Origin: an uncultured Desulfuromonadales bacterium
GTDB lineage: Bacteria > Desulfobacterota > Desulfuromonadia > Desulfuromonadales > Geopsychrobacteraceae
Length of the DNA stretch: 47,170 nt
Assembly (NCBI GenBank): GCA_945787335.1
Contig: CALZHR010000100.1
Location: 1 to 47,170, forward strand
Reading direction: 5' to 3'
Every line of letters begins with the position of its first letter. The first letter of the stretch is position 1. The position numbers and the translations under genes are program-made. The notes under the pieces were generated by a model. The model ran no database searches. It was not told the origin of the DNA and worked only from the letters and a program-made list of their open reading frames with translations. Below, one piece after another: positions 33,955 through 42,067 of the stretch.

Positions 33955-34506
33955 TTAACGGCGTGCCTTGAACTCAGCACGGCGGTTCTTGGCCCAGGCG
34001 GCCTCGGACTGAACAGCGTCGAGCGGCAGCTCCTCACCGTAGGAGATAACGCTCATCCGGTCGGCGGCGACGCCGAGGGAAACCAGGTAGTTCTTGGTCG
34101 CCAGGGCGCGTTTTTCGCCGAGCGCCAGGTTGTACTCGTCAGAGCCGCGCTCATCGCAGTGCCCTTCGACCTGGACTTTAACCGCCGGTGCGGCCTTGAG
34201 CAGCTGGGCGTTGTTGGCCAGGGTCTGCTTGGCGGTCGCGGTCAGAACGTACTGGTCGAAATCGAAATGAATCCGCACCAGGCCACCCATGGCGCGGCGG
34301 GCAGCGGCTTCAGCGGCCTCACGGGCTGCCGCAGCGTCGTCAACCTGCTGCTCGACAACCGCAACCGGCTCCTGCTGCTGAATTTCCACCTGAGGGGTTT
34401 CTTCCATCATGGACGGTTCTTCGGCAACCGGCTTTTTAGCACAGCCCGCTGCCAACAGGGTCAGGGCGAACAACATCACGACCAGATGGATAATGGTCTT
34501 TTGCAT
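33955..34506 (-). CDS. pal: Peptidoglycan-associated lipoprotein
   Basis: 183 residues with a signal peptide ending in LLAAGC (lipidation Cys), an acidic and Gln-rich linker, and a C-terminal OmpA-like domain (about 80-183). That domain has the peptidoglycan-binding signature VEGHCDERGSDEYNLALGEKRA. Pal anchors the outer membrane to the cell wall and is pulled by TolB/TolA during division. ATG 34506 is used because it yields the signal peptide directly and has AAAGGAG upstream. A separate promoter lies upstream of it. Confidence 0.96.
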   Translation of the reverse strand: MQKTIIHLVVMLFALTLLAAGCAKKPVAEEPSMMEETPQVEIQQQEPVAVVEQQVDDAAAAREAAEAAARRAMGGLVRIHFDFDQYVLTATAKQTLANNAQLLKAAPAVKVQVEGHCDERGSDEYNLALGEKRALATKNYLVSLGVAADRMSVISYGEELPLDAVQSEAAWAKNRRAEFKARR

Positions 34507-34590
34507 AACAGCCACTCCTTTCGCAAACGCGATACAAAGCAATTAAAGGGAAGTTGATGGTCTAATTAATCCAGAATACAGATTCGACTC

Positions 34591-34618
34591 ATTATACAGA
34601 AGCGTAAAACAAAAACAA
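34591..34618 (-). promoter_or_regulatory. Internal promoter for pal
   Basis: On the minus strand TTGTTT (34613-34618), a 16-bp spacer and a perfect TATAAT (34591-34596) lie about 85 bp before the pal start in an AT-rich gap. With the preceding hairpin after tolB it would let pal be made at higher levels than the Tol proteins. Confidence 0.6.
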
Positions 34619-34620
34619 CA

Positions 34621-34643
34621 CCCGTTTACATCCCGCAAACAGG
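34621..34643 (-). terminator. Hairpin after tolB, probable weak terminator
   Basis: On the minus strand CCTGTTT pairs with AAACGGG (one G-U) around a 9-base loop directly after the tolB stop. A T-rich run follows a few bases later. Confidence 0.45.
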
Positions 34644-35942
34644 TTACCAGTGCCCCGACCAGGCCGGGTGACTGTCGTTGCCGCCGGGAGGCGAAATCTT
34701 TCGACTGCCGGTGCCATCGGCGCGCATCAGGTGAATGGTTTTCTTGCCCGCCTGTTCGAGCGAATAAACCAGGAAGCGACCGTCCGGGCTCCAGCGCGGG
34801 TGCTCTTTGCTCCCGGCGCCGAAGGTCAAACGGCGCTCGTCGGTGCCGTCCGGGCGGATGGTGTAGATGTCGAACTGGTTTCCTTCCAGCCGGGAAAAGG
34901 CGATCCGATCCCCTTTCGGGCTCCAGGCCGGGGTGGCATTGTACTTCCCTTCGAAGGTCAGGCGCACCACTTCGAGGCTGTGGACATCGAGGATAAAGAC
35001 GTGCGGGTTGCCGCGGCGGTCAGAGACAAACGCGATCTTGTGTCCGTCCGGGCTCCAGGAGGGGTCGACATCGATCCCGTAGTGGTTGGTCAATCGGCGG
35101 TGAATCGTGCCGTCGGTGCCGATCAGATAGATTTCGGAGTTCTGGTCTTTCGACAGGGTCAGCGCCACCTCCCGGCCGTCCGGGCTGTAGCGGCCGCCGA
35201 TGTTCAGCCCCTGCTTCATCGACAGGCGCGACTCGCGGCCGGTGTAGATCTCCTTGCGATAGAGGTCGGGATTGCCTTTGTCGTAGGAGGTGAAGATCAG
35301 CTCCTTGCGGGCCGGAGAAAAATCGGGGTTGAGGACGATCGACTGGTGGGCGGTCAGCCGCAGCGGCTGATGGCCGTCGACGTCCATCAGGTAGAGCTCC
35401 TTATTCCCGGTGCGCTTGGAGATATAGGCGATCTTACTGGCAAAGGGCCCCTTCTCGCCGGTCAGGCTGTGCAGTACCTGGTCGGCAAAGGTGTGGGCGA
35501 TGCGTCGCACATCTTTCAGCCCGCCGATGTAGCGCCGCCCGGAGAGCAGCCGCCGGGTGATGGCATCGTAGAGGCGCAGCTCGAGGGTCAGCTTCTCCCC
35601 TTCGATCTGGTAGCCGCCCTTGATCAGCGCCTCGGCGCCGAGCAGTCGCCACTGGGCGAAGTCGACCTCGCTGCTGCGCAGACCCAGGCGCTGGGCATCG
35701 TCGAGGAATGACTCCGGATTGACCAGCTCGAACAGCCCGGAGAGGTCCAGGTCGCTCTCCAGCACCTGCTGAAACTCTGCGGCCACCTCCGGCCGCACCA
35801 GGCTCATCGGCTGCAGCGGCGGAATCGCCAGTGGGATGGTCTGTTCCCCCGGGGCGCTGATTTCCAGCTTCACCGCGAGCGCGGACCCGCTCAGCAACAG
35901 CCAGAGGCTGAACAATAGCCAGGTGTACTTGATCATTTTCAT
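34644..35942 (-). CDS. tolB: Tol-Pal system translocation protein TolB
   Basis: 432 residues. A signal peptide (about 1-23) is followed by the N-terminal TolB domain (VRPEVAAEFQQVLESDLDLSGLF region) and a six-bladed WD40-like beta-propeller with repeated W-S/P-D-G motifs (FSPARKELIFTS, YSPDGREVALT, WSPDGHKIAFVS, WSPKGDRIAFS, WSPDGRFLVYS). It is periplasmic and links Pal to TolA. The ATG at 35942 overlaps the stop of the upstream TolA-like gene (ATGA). Length is normal. Confidence 0.95.
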   Translation of the reverse strand: MKMIKYTWLLFSLWLLLSGSALAVKLEISAPGEQTIPLAIPPLQPMSLVRPEVAAEFQQVLESDLDLSGLFELVNPESFLDDAQRLGLRSSEVDFAQWRLLGAEALIKGGYQIEGEKLTLELRLYDAITRRLLSGRRYIGGLKDVRRIAHTFADQVLHSLTGEKGPFASKIAYISKRTGNKELYLMDVDGHQPLRLTAHQSIVLNPDFSPARKELIFTSYDKGNPDLYRKEIYTGRESRLSMKQGLNIGGRYSPDGREVALTLSKDQNSEIYLIGTDGTIHRRLTNHYGIDVDPSWSPDGHKIAFVSDRRGNPHVFILDVHSLEVVRLTFEGKYNATPAWSPKGDRIAFSRLEGNQFDIYTIRPDGTDERRLTFGAGSKEHPRWSPDGRFLVYSLEQAGKKTIHLMRADGTGSRKISPPGGNDSHPAWSGHW

Positions 35943-36853
35943 CGCCGGTCCATCATCTCCTTGAGGTTAAAGACGATATGGAACTCCATCGCTTCCGGGA
36001 GCGGTTGATTGAGCTGTTTCGATTTATTGATCGCCCGGATCAGTGAATCGTCGAAGATCGAACTGCCCGACTTTTCCAGGAACCGGTAGTGCTGCAGGGC
36101 ACCGGATGTGCTGTAGAACAGCAGCACCTCGGCCTCCGGGCTGCCGCTGATCTGGTACTGGGAGAGGCTCCACTGCTGCTGGATGTACTCACGGACGAAC
36201 TCGGCCGCCGCCACCCCCGCCTCATCCCCCTTGCCGTCGAGCATGCCGACCGGTGCATCCTTGACCGGCGATTCGATCTGCTGGCTCTCGGCGGCGGCCG
36301 CCACCCGCAAAGCCTCGAGCCTGGCCTTTCGATCTTCTTCGGCCTGTTTTTGCTCGGCTTTTTTCCGCAGCTGCTCAAGGCGTTTCTGCAGCGCATTCTC
36401 CTGGGCCTTGCTGACGCTCGGCTTGGGCTCCGGCTTCGGTTTCACCGCGGGTTTGGGCGCGGGCTTCGGTTTCGGTGGTTCCGGCTTCGGCTCTGGCTTG
36501 GGCGGCTCCGGTTTGGGTATTGGTTTCGGCTCCGGTTTCGGCGGCTCCGGTTTCGGTTTGGGCGGCAGCGGTTTCGGTTTTACCGGCGCCGGCTTCGGCT
36601 CTGGCTTTGGTGGCGCCGGCTTTTTCGTCGCAACCGCTTCGGGCCGGCCGGCCTGGGGGTTTTTGACCGGCTTGTTGACCAGGTTGACCCGGTAGACCGG
36701 CGGCTTGAGCGGTTCGCCCTTGGGAAACAGCGGGGTGAAATAGAGCACCGGCAGCAGGATGTGCAGCAGCAGCGAGATCAGCAGCATCCGGCTGAAGCCG
36801 GGCTCGAACACCGACTGCAGCTGCCGCCAGCGTTGTTTGCGGGAGGATTCCAT
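35939..36853 (-). CDS. tolA: TolA/TonB-like energy-transducing protein
   Basis: 304 residues. A single N-terminal membrane anchor (about 20-42) leads to a long Pro-Lys-Glu repeat region (about 75-145) made of PKPEP-type units, then a helical Lys/Glu/Gln stretch (about 145-200) and a C-terminal TonB/TolA-like domain (about 218-304). It spans the periplasm and transmits force from TolQ/TolR to TolB-Pal. The Pro-Lys rod is more TonB-like than the long Ala-rich helix of E. coli TolA, but the neighbours make it TolA by context. The DNA repeats at 36440-36620 simply encode this rod. Confidence 0.88.
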   Translation of the reverse strand: MESSRKQRWRQLQSVFEPGFSRMLLISLLLHILLPVLYFTPLFPKGEPLKPPVYRVNLVNKPVKNPQAGRPEAVATKKPAPPKPEPKPAPVKPKPLPPKPKPEPPKPEPKPIPKPEPPKPEPKPEPPKPKPAPKPAVKPKPEPKPSVSKAQENALQKRLEQLRKKAEQKQAEEDRKARLEALRVAAAAESQQIESPVKDAPVGMLDGKGDEAGVAAAEFVREYIQQQWSLSQYQISGSPEAEVLLFYSTSGALQHYRFLEKSGSSIFDDSLIRAINKSKQLNQPLPEAMEFHIVFNLKEMMDRR

Positions 36854-36863
36854 CGGGAGGGGA

Positions 36864-37292
36864 CTACTCCTCGGGGAGGCGGGTCACCATCCCCAGCTTT
36901 TCCACCCCGGCTGCCTTGACCGCCGCCATCACCTGCACCACCCGCCCGTAGGGGACCTGCTGATCCGCCTCGAGAAACACCTCGCGGTCCGGCTTGCCTT
37001 TCAGAGCCTGCTTGATCACCGGGCCGAGCTTGCCGATCTGTTCGATGCGGGTCTGGCCGATGGAGATCTGGCCGTTCTTCTGCAGGGTCACCACCAGCGG
37101 CTCCTGCTGGGCCGGCAGCCCCGGCGCTTCGGCGACCTCGGGCAGATCGACCTCCACCCCCTGGTCGAGCATCGGCGCGGTGACCATGAAGATAATCAGC
37201 AGCACCAGCATGACGTCGACCAGCGGCGTCACGTTGATCTGCGACATGCTGCTGCGTCGCCCGCCTGCGGCGCGTCCGCCACCCAGTTCCAT
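36864..37292 (-). CDS. tolR: Tol-Pal system protein TolR (ExbD family)
   Basis: A 142-residue ExbD/TolR protein. One membrane segment (about 22-42, PLVDVMLVLLIIFMV) includes the conserved proton-pathway Asp in VTPLVDVMLVLL. It is followed by a periplasmic dimerisation domain (TRIEQIGKLGPVI, VFLEADQQVPYGRVVQVMAAVKAAG). It works with TolQ as the proton-driven motor. ATG 37292 immediately follows the tolQ stop. The N-terminal Gly-Arg-rich cytoplasmic tail is somewhat longer than in E. coli. Confidence 0.94.
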   Translation of the reverse strand: MELGGGRAAGGRRSSMSQINVTPLVDVMLVLLIIFMVTAPMLDQGVEVDLPEVAEAPGLPAQQEPLVVTLQKNGQISIGQTRIEQIGKLGPVIKQALKGKPDREVFLEADQQVPYGRVVQVMAAVKAAGVEKLGMVTRLPEE

Positions 37293-37976
37293 CTAGCGCC
37301 CCCGCTCCATCCGCTCGACGATATTGAGAAACTCCTGGCTGAAGTTGTCCATCTCGCCGATCAGCACGTTGACCTTGTTGAGAAAGTGGTTATAGCCCAT
37401 GACCGCCGGAATCGCTGCCGCCAGGCCGATGGCGGTGGCCACCAGAGCTTCGGAGATGCCCGGCGCCACGACCGCCAGCGATGCGCTGCCGGTCTGGCCG
37501 ATGCTGTGAAAAGCGTCCATGATCCCCCAGACGGTGCCGAACAGGCCGATAAACGGCGTCGCCGAACCAGTGGTGGCGAGGAAGGTCAGGTACTTTTCCA
37601 GTCGGTGGGTCTCCTGAGTGCTGGCGCGGCGCAGGGCGCGGGCGACGTTTTCGGTCGGGTCCAGCTCGACGGAAAAATCACTCTTCTCGTCCGGATTGAC
37701 CGACTTCTTCCGCAGCTGCAGAAGCTCGTGATACCCCTCGCGGAACAACGTCGCCAGTGGCGAGTTGCTGAAATCCTTCACCCCCTGGCCGATCGTGTCA
37801 AAGCGCTTCTTGCTCCAGAAGAAATCGAGAAAGCGCTCCGATTCCTTGATCGCTTTCTGCACCACGGAGAACTTGTAGAAGATGATCGCCCAGGAGACGA
37901 GCGAGAAGTAGACCAGAATGAGCAGGACCAGCTTGACCACCGGTCCGGCCTGTAAGACCAGATCCCAAAGACCCAA
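37293..37976 (-). CDS. tolQ: Tol-Pal system protein TolQ (ExbB family)
   Basis: A 227-residue inner-membrane protein with three membrane segments and the MotA/TolQ/ExbB signature (TTGSATPFIGLFGTVWGIMDAF and AEALVATAIGLAAAIPAV-type region). It forms the stator ring of the Tol motor. The start is placed at the TTG at 37976, because AAGGAG lies exactly 6 nt upstream. A TTG 18 nt earlier would place that Shine-Dalgarno inside the gene. First gene of the tol operon, preceded by a good promoter. Confidence 0.93.
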   Translation of the reverse strand: MGLWDLVLQAGPVVKLVLLILVYFSLVSWAIIFYKFSVVQKAIKESERFLDFFWSKKRFDTIGQGVKDFSNSPLATLFREGYHELLQLRKKSVNPDEKSDFSVELDPTENVARALRRASTQETHRLEKYLTFLATTGSATPFIGLFGTVWGIMDAFHSIGQTGSASLAVVAPGISEALVATAIGLAAAIPAVMGYNHFLNKVNVLIGEMDNFSQEFLNIVERMERGR

Positions 37977-38041
37977 GGTGTTCTCCTTTGTCAAAGCAGC
38001 GAAGTGAGGCTGCTGATGGAAAGTCAGTTTGCAATCGTCAG

Positions 38042-38070
38042 ATTATCCGGCAGCACCGCCGGCAAGTCAA
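38042..38070 (-). promoter_or_regulatory. Sigma-70 promoter of the tol operon
   Basis: On the minus strand TTGACT (38065-38070), a 17-bp spacer and GATAAT (38042-38047) lie about 66 bp before tolQ. It begins 2 bp after the stop of the transferase gene. Spacing is ideal and both boxes match five of six positions. Confidence 0.7.
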
Positions 38071-38071
38071 G

Positions 38072-38800
38072 TCAGCTCGCCGCGGAAAAGAGCTGCGGCA
38101 GCTGTTGCCGCAGCCAGGTCGCGGTGCGGCTCTGCGGCGAACGCCGCAGCAGGGCAGCGAGCGCCTGCCGGTCGTCGAGATCCTCCCAGCCGGGCAGCTG
38201 CCGGGCGTTGATCCCCAACGCTGCGATCCGCCGCAGGGTCTCCGGCAGCACCTCGCCGGTGCTCCACTGAATCGCCGTGAACAGCTCCGGGCGATGCACC
38301 GCTTCGCCGATCAGCACGTAACCGCCGTCGGCGGCCGGGGCGAGCACCACCTCGGCTTGCCGCAGTTCGGCAAACGCCTGTTCGACCAGCGACAGGGGCA
38401 GGTCGGGGGCATCGCTGCCGATCAGCACCGCCTGCCGGTAGCCCTGTTCGAGGAAGCCACTGAGCGAATCGGCCATCCGCGCACCCAGATCCTCCCCCCG
38501 CTGCGGCTGCAGCGCGACGCCGGGGAACTGCTGCGCGAACCAGTCCCGCTCGCCGGCATAGCAGAGCACCAGCGCGAAGCCGGCGGCGTCCTGCATGCGG
38601 CCGACCGTTTCCCGCAGGGAGCAGAGATAGAGGTCGGCGGCCTGTCGATGACTGAGGGGCGGACAGAGGCGGGTTTTTACCTGTCCGGCGATCGGCTGCT
38701 TGGCGTAAACGCCTAAAACCGCTTTGTTTCGGCTTGAGTTATCCACAGCTTCCACAGGCTTATCCACAAACTTAGAAATTTTCACCTTCGACCATGGCAT
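38072..38800 (-). CDS. TIGR04282/DUF2064-family transferase (rSAM/selenodomain-associated transferase 1 type)
   Basis: Up to 242 residues with a GT-A-like nucleotidyltransferase/glycosyltransferase fold. Family motifs are VYAKQPIAGQVKTRL, LIGSDAPDLP, and VLAPAADGGYVLIG. By length and motifs it belongs to TIGR04282, named for its frequent occurrence beside radical-SAM and selenium-linked genes; no such radical-SAM gene is next to it here. The start is uncertain. ATG 38800 overlaps the folE2 end by 29 nt and has no Shine-Dalgarno. A GTG at 38746 (224 residues) would give a more usual N-terminus and leave the second DnaA box outside the gene. The substrate is unknown. Confidence 0.8.
   Translation of the reverse strand: MPWSKVKISKFVDKPVEAVDNSSRNKAVLGVYAKQPIAGQVKTRLCPPLSHRQAADLYLCSLRETVGRMQDAAGFALVLCYAGERDWFAQQFPGVALQPQRGEDLGARMADSLSGFLEQGYRQAVLIGSDAPDLPLSLVEQAFAELRQAEVVLAPAADGGYVLIGEAVHRPELFTAIQWSTGEVLPETLRRIAALGINARQLPGWEDLDDRQALAALLRRSPQSRTATWLRQQLPQLFSAAS
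38739..38768 (+). promoter_or_regulatory. Pair of perfect DnaA boxes
   Basis: TTATCCACA occurs at 38739-38747 and again at 38760-38768, same orientation and 21 bp apart start to start (two helical turns), with a related TTCCACAGG between. They lie at the junction of folE2 and the transferase gene. They may mark DnaA-dependent control or DnaA titration; nothing suggests an origin. Confidence 0.5.
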
Positions 38801-39569
38801 AGGCCGAGTGGTTGTGGATCGACTCGAAGTTCTCGCACTGCACCTTGAACCAGGTAATCTCGTCGACCGCGCGCAGTTTTTCCGTCACCGCCCGGACCAT
38901 GTCCTCGACGAACATCGGGTTGTCGTAGGCCCGCTCGGTGACCGCCTTTTCGTCCTCGCGCTTGAGCAGGGCGTAAACCTCGCAGCTGGCGCACTGTTCG
39001 ACCCAGGCGATCAGATCCTCCAGCCAGATATGCTCGCTGTAGCGGATCTGCACGCTGACGATGCTGCGCTGGTTGTGCGCGCCGCGCTCGCTGATTTCCT
39101 TCGAGCAGGGGCAGAGGGAGGTGACCGGGACGCTCGCCTCAAGAATGAAATCGAAGCTGCCGTCGAGGGTGCCGAGCATCCGACACTGGTACTCGAGCAG
39201 GCTGCGCGCGCCGGAGACCGGCGCGGTCTTTTCGATGAAGTAGGGAAACTCGAACTCCAGGTGAGCCCGGTCGGCTTCGAGGCGCTGCTTCATCTCGGCG
39301 AGGATCGTCTCCATGTTCTCGACGCTGATCTCGCCGTGGTAGAGGTTGAGCACCTCGATGAAGCGGCTCATGTGGGTCCCTTTGAAGTGCTCCGGCAGGT
39401 CGACGTACATGTTGACCCGGGCGACGGTATGCTGCTGGACCTTCTGCTTGTCCTGAACGACGATCGGGTAGCGGATATCCTTGACCCCGACCTTGTCAAT
39501 GGCGATCTTGCGGGTGTCGCGGCTCTTCTGCATGTCGGGCATCTGGGGCATCGGCGCTCTCTTTTCCAT
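38772..39569 (-). CDS. folE2: GTP cyclohydrolase FolE2 (type IB)
   Basis: A 265-residue enzyme of the GCYH-IB family that makes 7,8-dihydroneopterin triphosphate from GTP, the first step to folate and 7-deazaguanine nucleosides. Key features are the N-terminal VGVKDIRYPI, HMSRFIE, the metal-ligand Cys region VTSLCPCSKEIS with GAHNQRS, and the C-terminal NFESIHNHSAYA. ATG 39569 overlaps the queC stop (TGATG), so the two are coupled. An internal ATG at 39551 is possible. Pairing with queC points to queuosine or related synthesis as well as folate. Confidence 0.95.
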   Translation of the reverse strand: MEKRAPMPQMPDMQKSRDTRKIAIDKVGVKDIRYPIVVQDKQKVQQHTVARVNMYVDLPEHFKGTHMSRFIEVLNLYHGEISVENMETILAEMKQRLEADRAHLEFEFPYFIEKTAPVSGARSLLEYQCRMLGTLDGSFDFILEASVPVTSLCPCSKEISERGAHNQRSIVSVQIRYSEHIWLEDLIAWVEQCASCEVYALLKREDEKAVTERAYDNPMFVEDMVRAVTEKLRAVDEITWFKVQCENFESIHNHSAYAMVEGENF

Positions 39570-40240
39570 CAGACGTAGGCGACCGGGTCTGCGCTGCCGG
39601 CATCGGCGAAGCCTTTGAGGCGCAGCCGGCAGGAGTCGCACTGACCGCAGGAGAGCCCCGCGGGGGTCGGGTCGTAGCAGGAGTGGGTCAGCCGGTAGTC
39701 GACGCCGAGGGCCAGCCCTTTTTCGATGATCTGCGCCTTGGTCAGGTCGATCAGCGGCGCGTGAATCGCATAGGGCTGTCCTTCGACCCCGGCTTTGGTC
39801 GCCAGGTTGGCCATTTTTTCAAACGCCTGGATGAACTCCGGACGGCAGTCGGGGTAGCCGGAGTAGTCGAGGGCGTTGACGCCGATGAAGATATCTGCGG
39901 CACCGAGCACCTCGGCCCAGCCCAATGCGAAGGCGAGGAAGATGGTGTTGCGCGCCGGCACGTAAGTGACCGGGATTTCATCTTCGACAACGCCCCCCTT
40001 GGGCACCTCGATATCAGCGGTCAGGGCGCTGCCGCCCATCTGCCGCATGTCGACATCCACCACCATGTGCTTGGCGGCGCCGATCAGCGGCGCGTACTCG
40101 CGGGCTTTTTCCAGCTCAACGGTGTGCCGCTGGCCGTAGTTGAAACTCAAGGCGTAGGGCTCAAACCCCTGTTCGCGGGCGATCGCCATGCAGGTGGTCG
40201 AATCGAGCCCGCCGCTGTAGAGAACCACAGCTTTTTTCAT
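39569..40240 (-). CDS. queC: 7-cyano-7-deazaguanine synthase
   Basis: A 223-residue ATP-dependent amide/nitrile-forming enzyme that converts CDG to preQ0 in queuosine synthesis. It has the PP-loop SGGLDSTT near the N-terminus, VPARNTIFL, and a C-terminal Zn site with four Cys (CYD...CGQCDSC). Length is normal. No preQ1 riboswitch is apparent upstream; instead the leader carries an inverted repeat. It forms a two-gene unit with folE2. Confidence 0.96.
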   Translation of the reverse strand: MKKAVVLYSGGLDSTTCMAIAREQGFEPYALSFNYGQRHTVELEKAREYAPLIGAAKHMVVDVDMRQMGGSALTADIEVPKGGVVEDEIPVTYVPARNTIFLAFALGWAEVLGAADIFIGVNALDYSGYPDCRPEFIQAFEKMANLATKAGVEGQPYAIHAPLIDLTKAQIIEKGLALGVDYRLTHSCYDPTPAGLSCGQCDSCRLRLKGFADAGSADPVAYV

Positions 40241-40277
40241 GTTTAGTGTCCTTCTTTTTTCTGTGCGAAACCCGGGC

Positions 40278-40338
40278 GCCCCAGCGGGTCGCCCCTACCA
40301 ATTTCTCATCTGCTCGTGCAGGGATGCCCCGCTGGGGC
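40278..40338. repeat. GC-rich inverted repeat between pyruvate kinase and queC
   Basis: GCCCCAGCGGG (40278-40288) pairs perfectly with CCCGCTGGGGC (40328-40338), and the adjoining GGTCGCCCCTACCAATTT and CGCGACCAATTT segments add further near-symmetry. It has the look of a dispersed intergenic palindromic (REP-like) element built on a GGGGCGACC core rather than of a terminator. Confidence 0.5.
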
Positions 40339-40389
40339 ACCCGCGACCAATTTGAGCATAGGCTCTCACTCGGCCTCGGTCAACCCCCG

Positions 40390-41847
40390 CTAGGGGGCGC
40401 CGTGCACCTCGTAAAAGTCCCCGGTACCGAGACGGTGCACCTTCAGCAGATTGGTGGTGCCGGGGGCGGAGACCGGGCTGCCCATGGTGATCACCACCAC
40501 GTCGCCGCGCTTGAGCAGCCCCGATTCGAGCACCGCCGCTTCGACCGAGGAGATCTGCGCCTCGGTGCTCCCCTGGATCGGCACCTTCAGCGAGCGCACC
40601 CCGCCGTAGAGGGCCAGCTGGCGACGCACCAGGGTGGTCGGGGTGACCGCCAGAATCGGCAGGCCGGGGCGGTACTTGGCGACCAGCGCCGCGGTGCTAC
40701 CGGTCTGGGTGAAGGCGAGGATCGCCGCTGCGCCAACCGCTTCGGCGACCCGGCAGGCGGCCTGGCCGATCGCCTCGGGCAGGTTGCGGTAGCCGTTGAC
40801 CTCGGAGAGCGGTTCGAAGCGCTGGCCGCGCAGCTTTAGATCGGCCTCGACGTCCCGCGCCACCCGGTCCATCACCTGCACCGCCTCCTGCGGATACTTG
40901 CCGGCCGCGGTCTCGCCGGAGAGCATCACCGCGTCGGTGCCATCGAGAATCGCGTTGGCCACGTCGGAGGTTTCGGCGCGGGTCGGGCGCGGGTTATGAA
41001 TCATGCTTTCGAGCATCTGGGTGGCAGTGATCACCGGTTTGCCCTGCGCGTTGCATTTGCGGATGATCATTTTCTGGATCAATGGCACTTTCTCCGAGGC
41101 GACCTCAACCCCCAGGTCGCCGCGGGCGACCATGATGCCGTCAGCCGCCTCGAGAATCGCATCGAAGTTCTCCACCGCCTCCGGCTTCTCGATCTTGGCG
41201 ATCACCTTCAGCGGCGACTTTTTGCTATAGATCAGATCTTTGAGCCGGTAGACCTCTGCGGCGCTGCGGACGAACGACAGGGCCACCCAGTCGACCTGCT
41301 GGTCGATGCAGAACTGCAGATCCTGCAGATCCTTTTCGGTCAGGGCCGGGGCGGACACCTTCACCCCCGGCAGGTTGATCCCCTTGCGATCCTGGAGCAA
41401 CCCGCCGACCACCACCCGGCAGCGAACCCGCTCGCCCTCGACGCCGAGTACTGCAAGCTCGAGCTGGCCGTCGTCGAGCAGGATCTGGTCGCCGGGCACG
41501 ACATCCTGCGGCAGCGCCTGGTAGGTGGTCGGGATCAGCCCGTTCGCCCCCTCGAGCGCTTCGGTGGTGATCTCCACCTCCTGTCCGGCGGTCAGCTGCT
41601 GGCTGCCGCCGCGCATCAACCCGGTGCGGATCTTCGGCCCCTGCAGATCGCCGAGAATCGAAACCGCCCGCCGCTCCAGCACGGAGAGCTCCCGAATATC
41701 CCTGATCCACTGCGCTTTCTGTTCCGGCTCGCCGTGGGAGAAGTTCAGGCGAAACACGTCAACTCCGTGGCTGAGCAGATTTTCCAGCTGAGCGCGACTG
41801 TCGCAGGACGGGCCGACGGTGGCGACAATTTTGGTGCGTCTGTACAT
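40390..41847 (-). CDS. pyk: Pyruvate kinase
   Basis: A 485-residue glycolytic enzyme converting phosphoenolpyruvate and ADP to pyruvate and ATP. Signatures in order are TKIVATVGPSC at the N-terminus, RLNFSHG, GDLQGPKIRTG, the active-site IAKIEKPEAVENFDAIL with IMVARGDLGVE, and the C-terminal regulatory domain (ILAFTQTGSTAALVAKYRPGLPILAVTP). It has no PEP-utiliser-like extra domain. ATG 41847 has AAGGGAG 6 nt upstream. It stands alone, divergent from the penicillin-binding protein gene. Confidence 0.97.
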   Translation of the reverse strand: MYRRTKIVATVGPSCDSRAQLENLLSHGVDVFRLNFSHGEPEQKAQWIRDIRELSVLERRAVSILGDLQGPKIRTGLMRGGSQQLTAGQEVEITTEALEGANGLIPTTYQALPQDVVPGDQILLDDGQLELAVLGVEGERVRCRVVVGGLLQDRKGINLPGVKVSAPALTEKDLQDLQFCIDQQVDWVALSFVRSAAEVYRLKDLIYSKKSPLKVIAKIEKPEAVENFDAILEAADGIMVARGDLGVEVASEKVPLIQKMIIRKCNAQGKPVITATQMLESMIHNPRPTRAETSDVANAILDGTDAVMLSGETAAGKYPQEAVQVMDRVARDVEADLKLRGQRFEPLSEVNGYRNLPEAIGQAACRVAEAVGAAAILAFTQTGSTAALVAKYRPGLPILAVTPTTLVRRQLALYGGVRSLKVPIQGSTEAQISSVEAAVLESGLLKRGDVVVITMGSPVSAPGTTNLLKVHRLGTGDFYEVHGAP

Positions 41848-41977
41848 CGTATACTCCCTTAAGGTTTGGTAAATAGCCGAACCGCGCGGCAGAGTAATGC
41901 AATTATCGATAATTTTCTACCGAAATATCAATATCCTAGCATAGCCGTCTGTTGCTCCGTCGACGGGCTACGTGCTA

Positions 41978-41983
41978 TATAAT
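41978..41983 (+). promoter_or_regulatory. -10 box upstream of the PBP1A gene
   Basis: A perfect TATAAT 84 bp before the start codon. The nearest -35-like TTGCTC is 20 bp upstream, which is long, so only the -10 element is proposed. Confidence 0.4.
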
Positions 41984-42067
41984 CTCTTTTTGTCAGTTTT
42001 TCATGAGCAGCGAGCCAGCCAGCCCGGTTTGCCGCTGCCGAAATTAACCTGGATCGATCAACAGACC

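Noticed and set aside
36440-36620. Repetitive DNA that could be taken for a tandem repeat or CRISPR-like array
   Set aside because: The repeats are irregular and encode the Pro-Lys-Glu rod of the TolA-like protein in one frame.
38739-38768. A replication origin marked by DnaA boxes
   Set aside because: Only two boxes, no AT-rich unwinding region and no dnaA, dnaN or gidA nearby.
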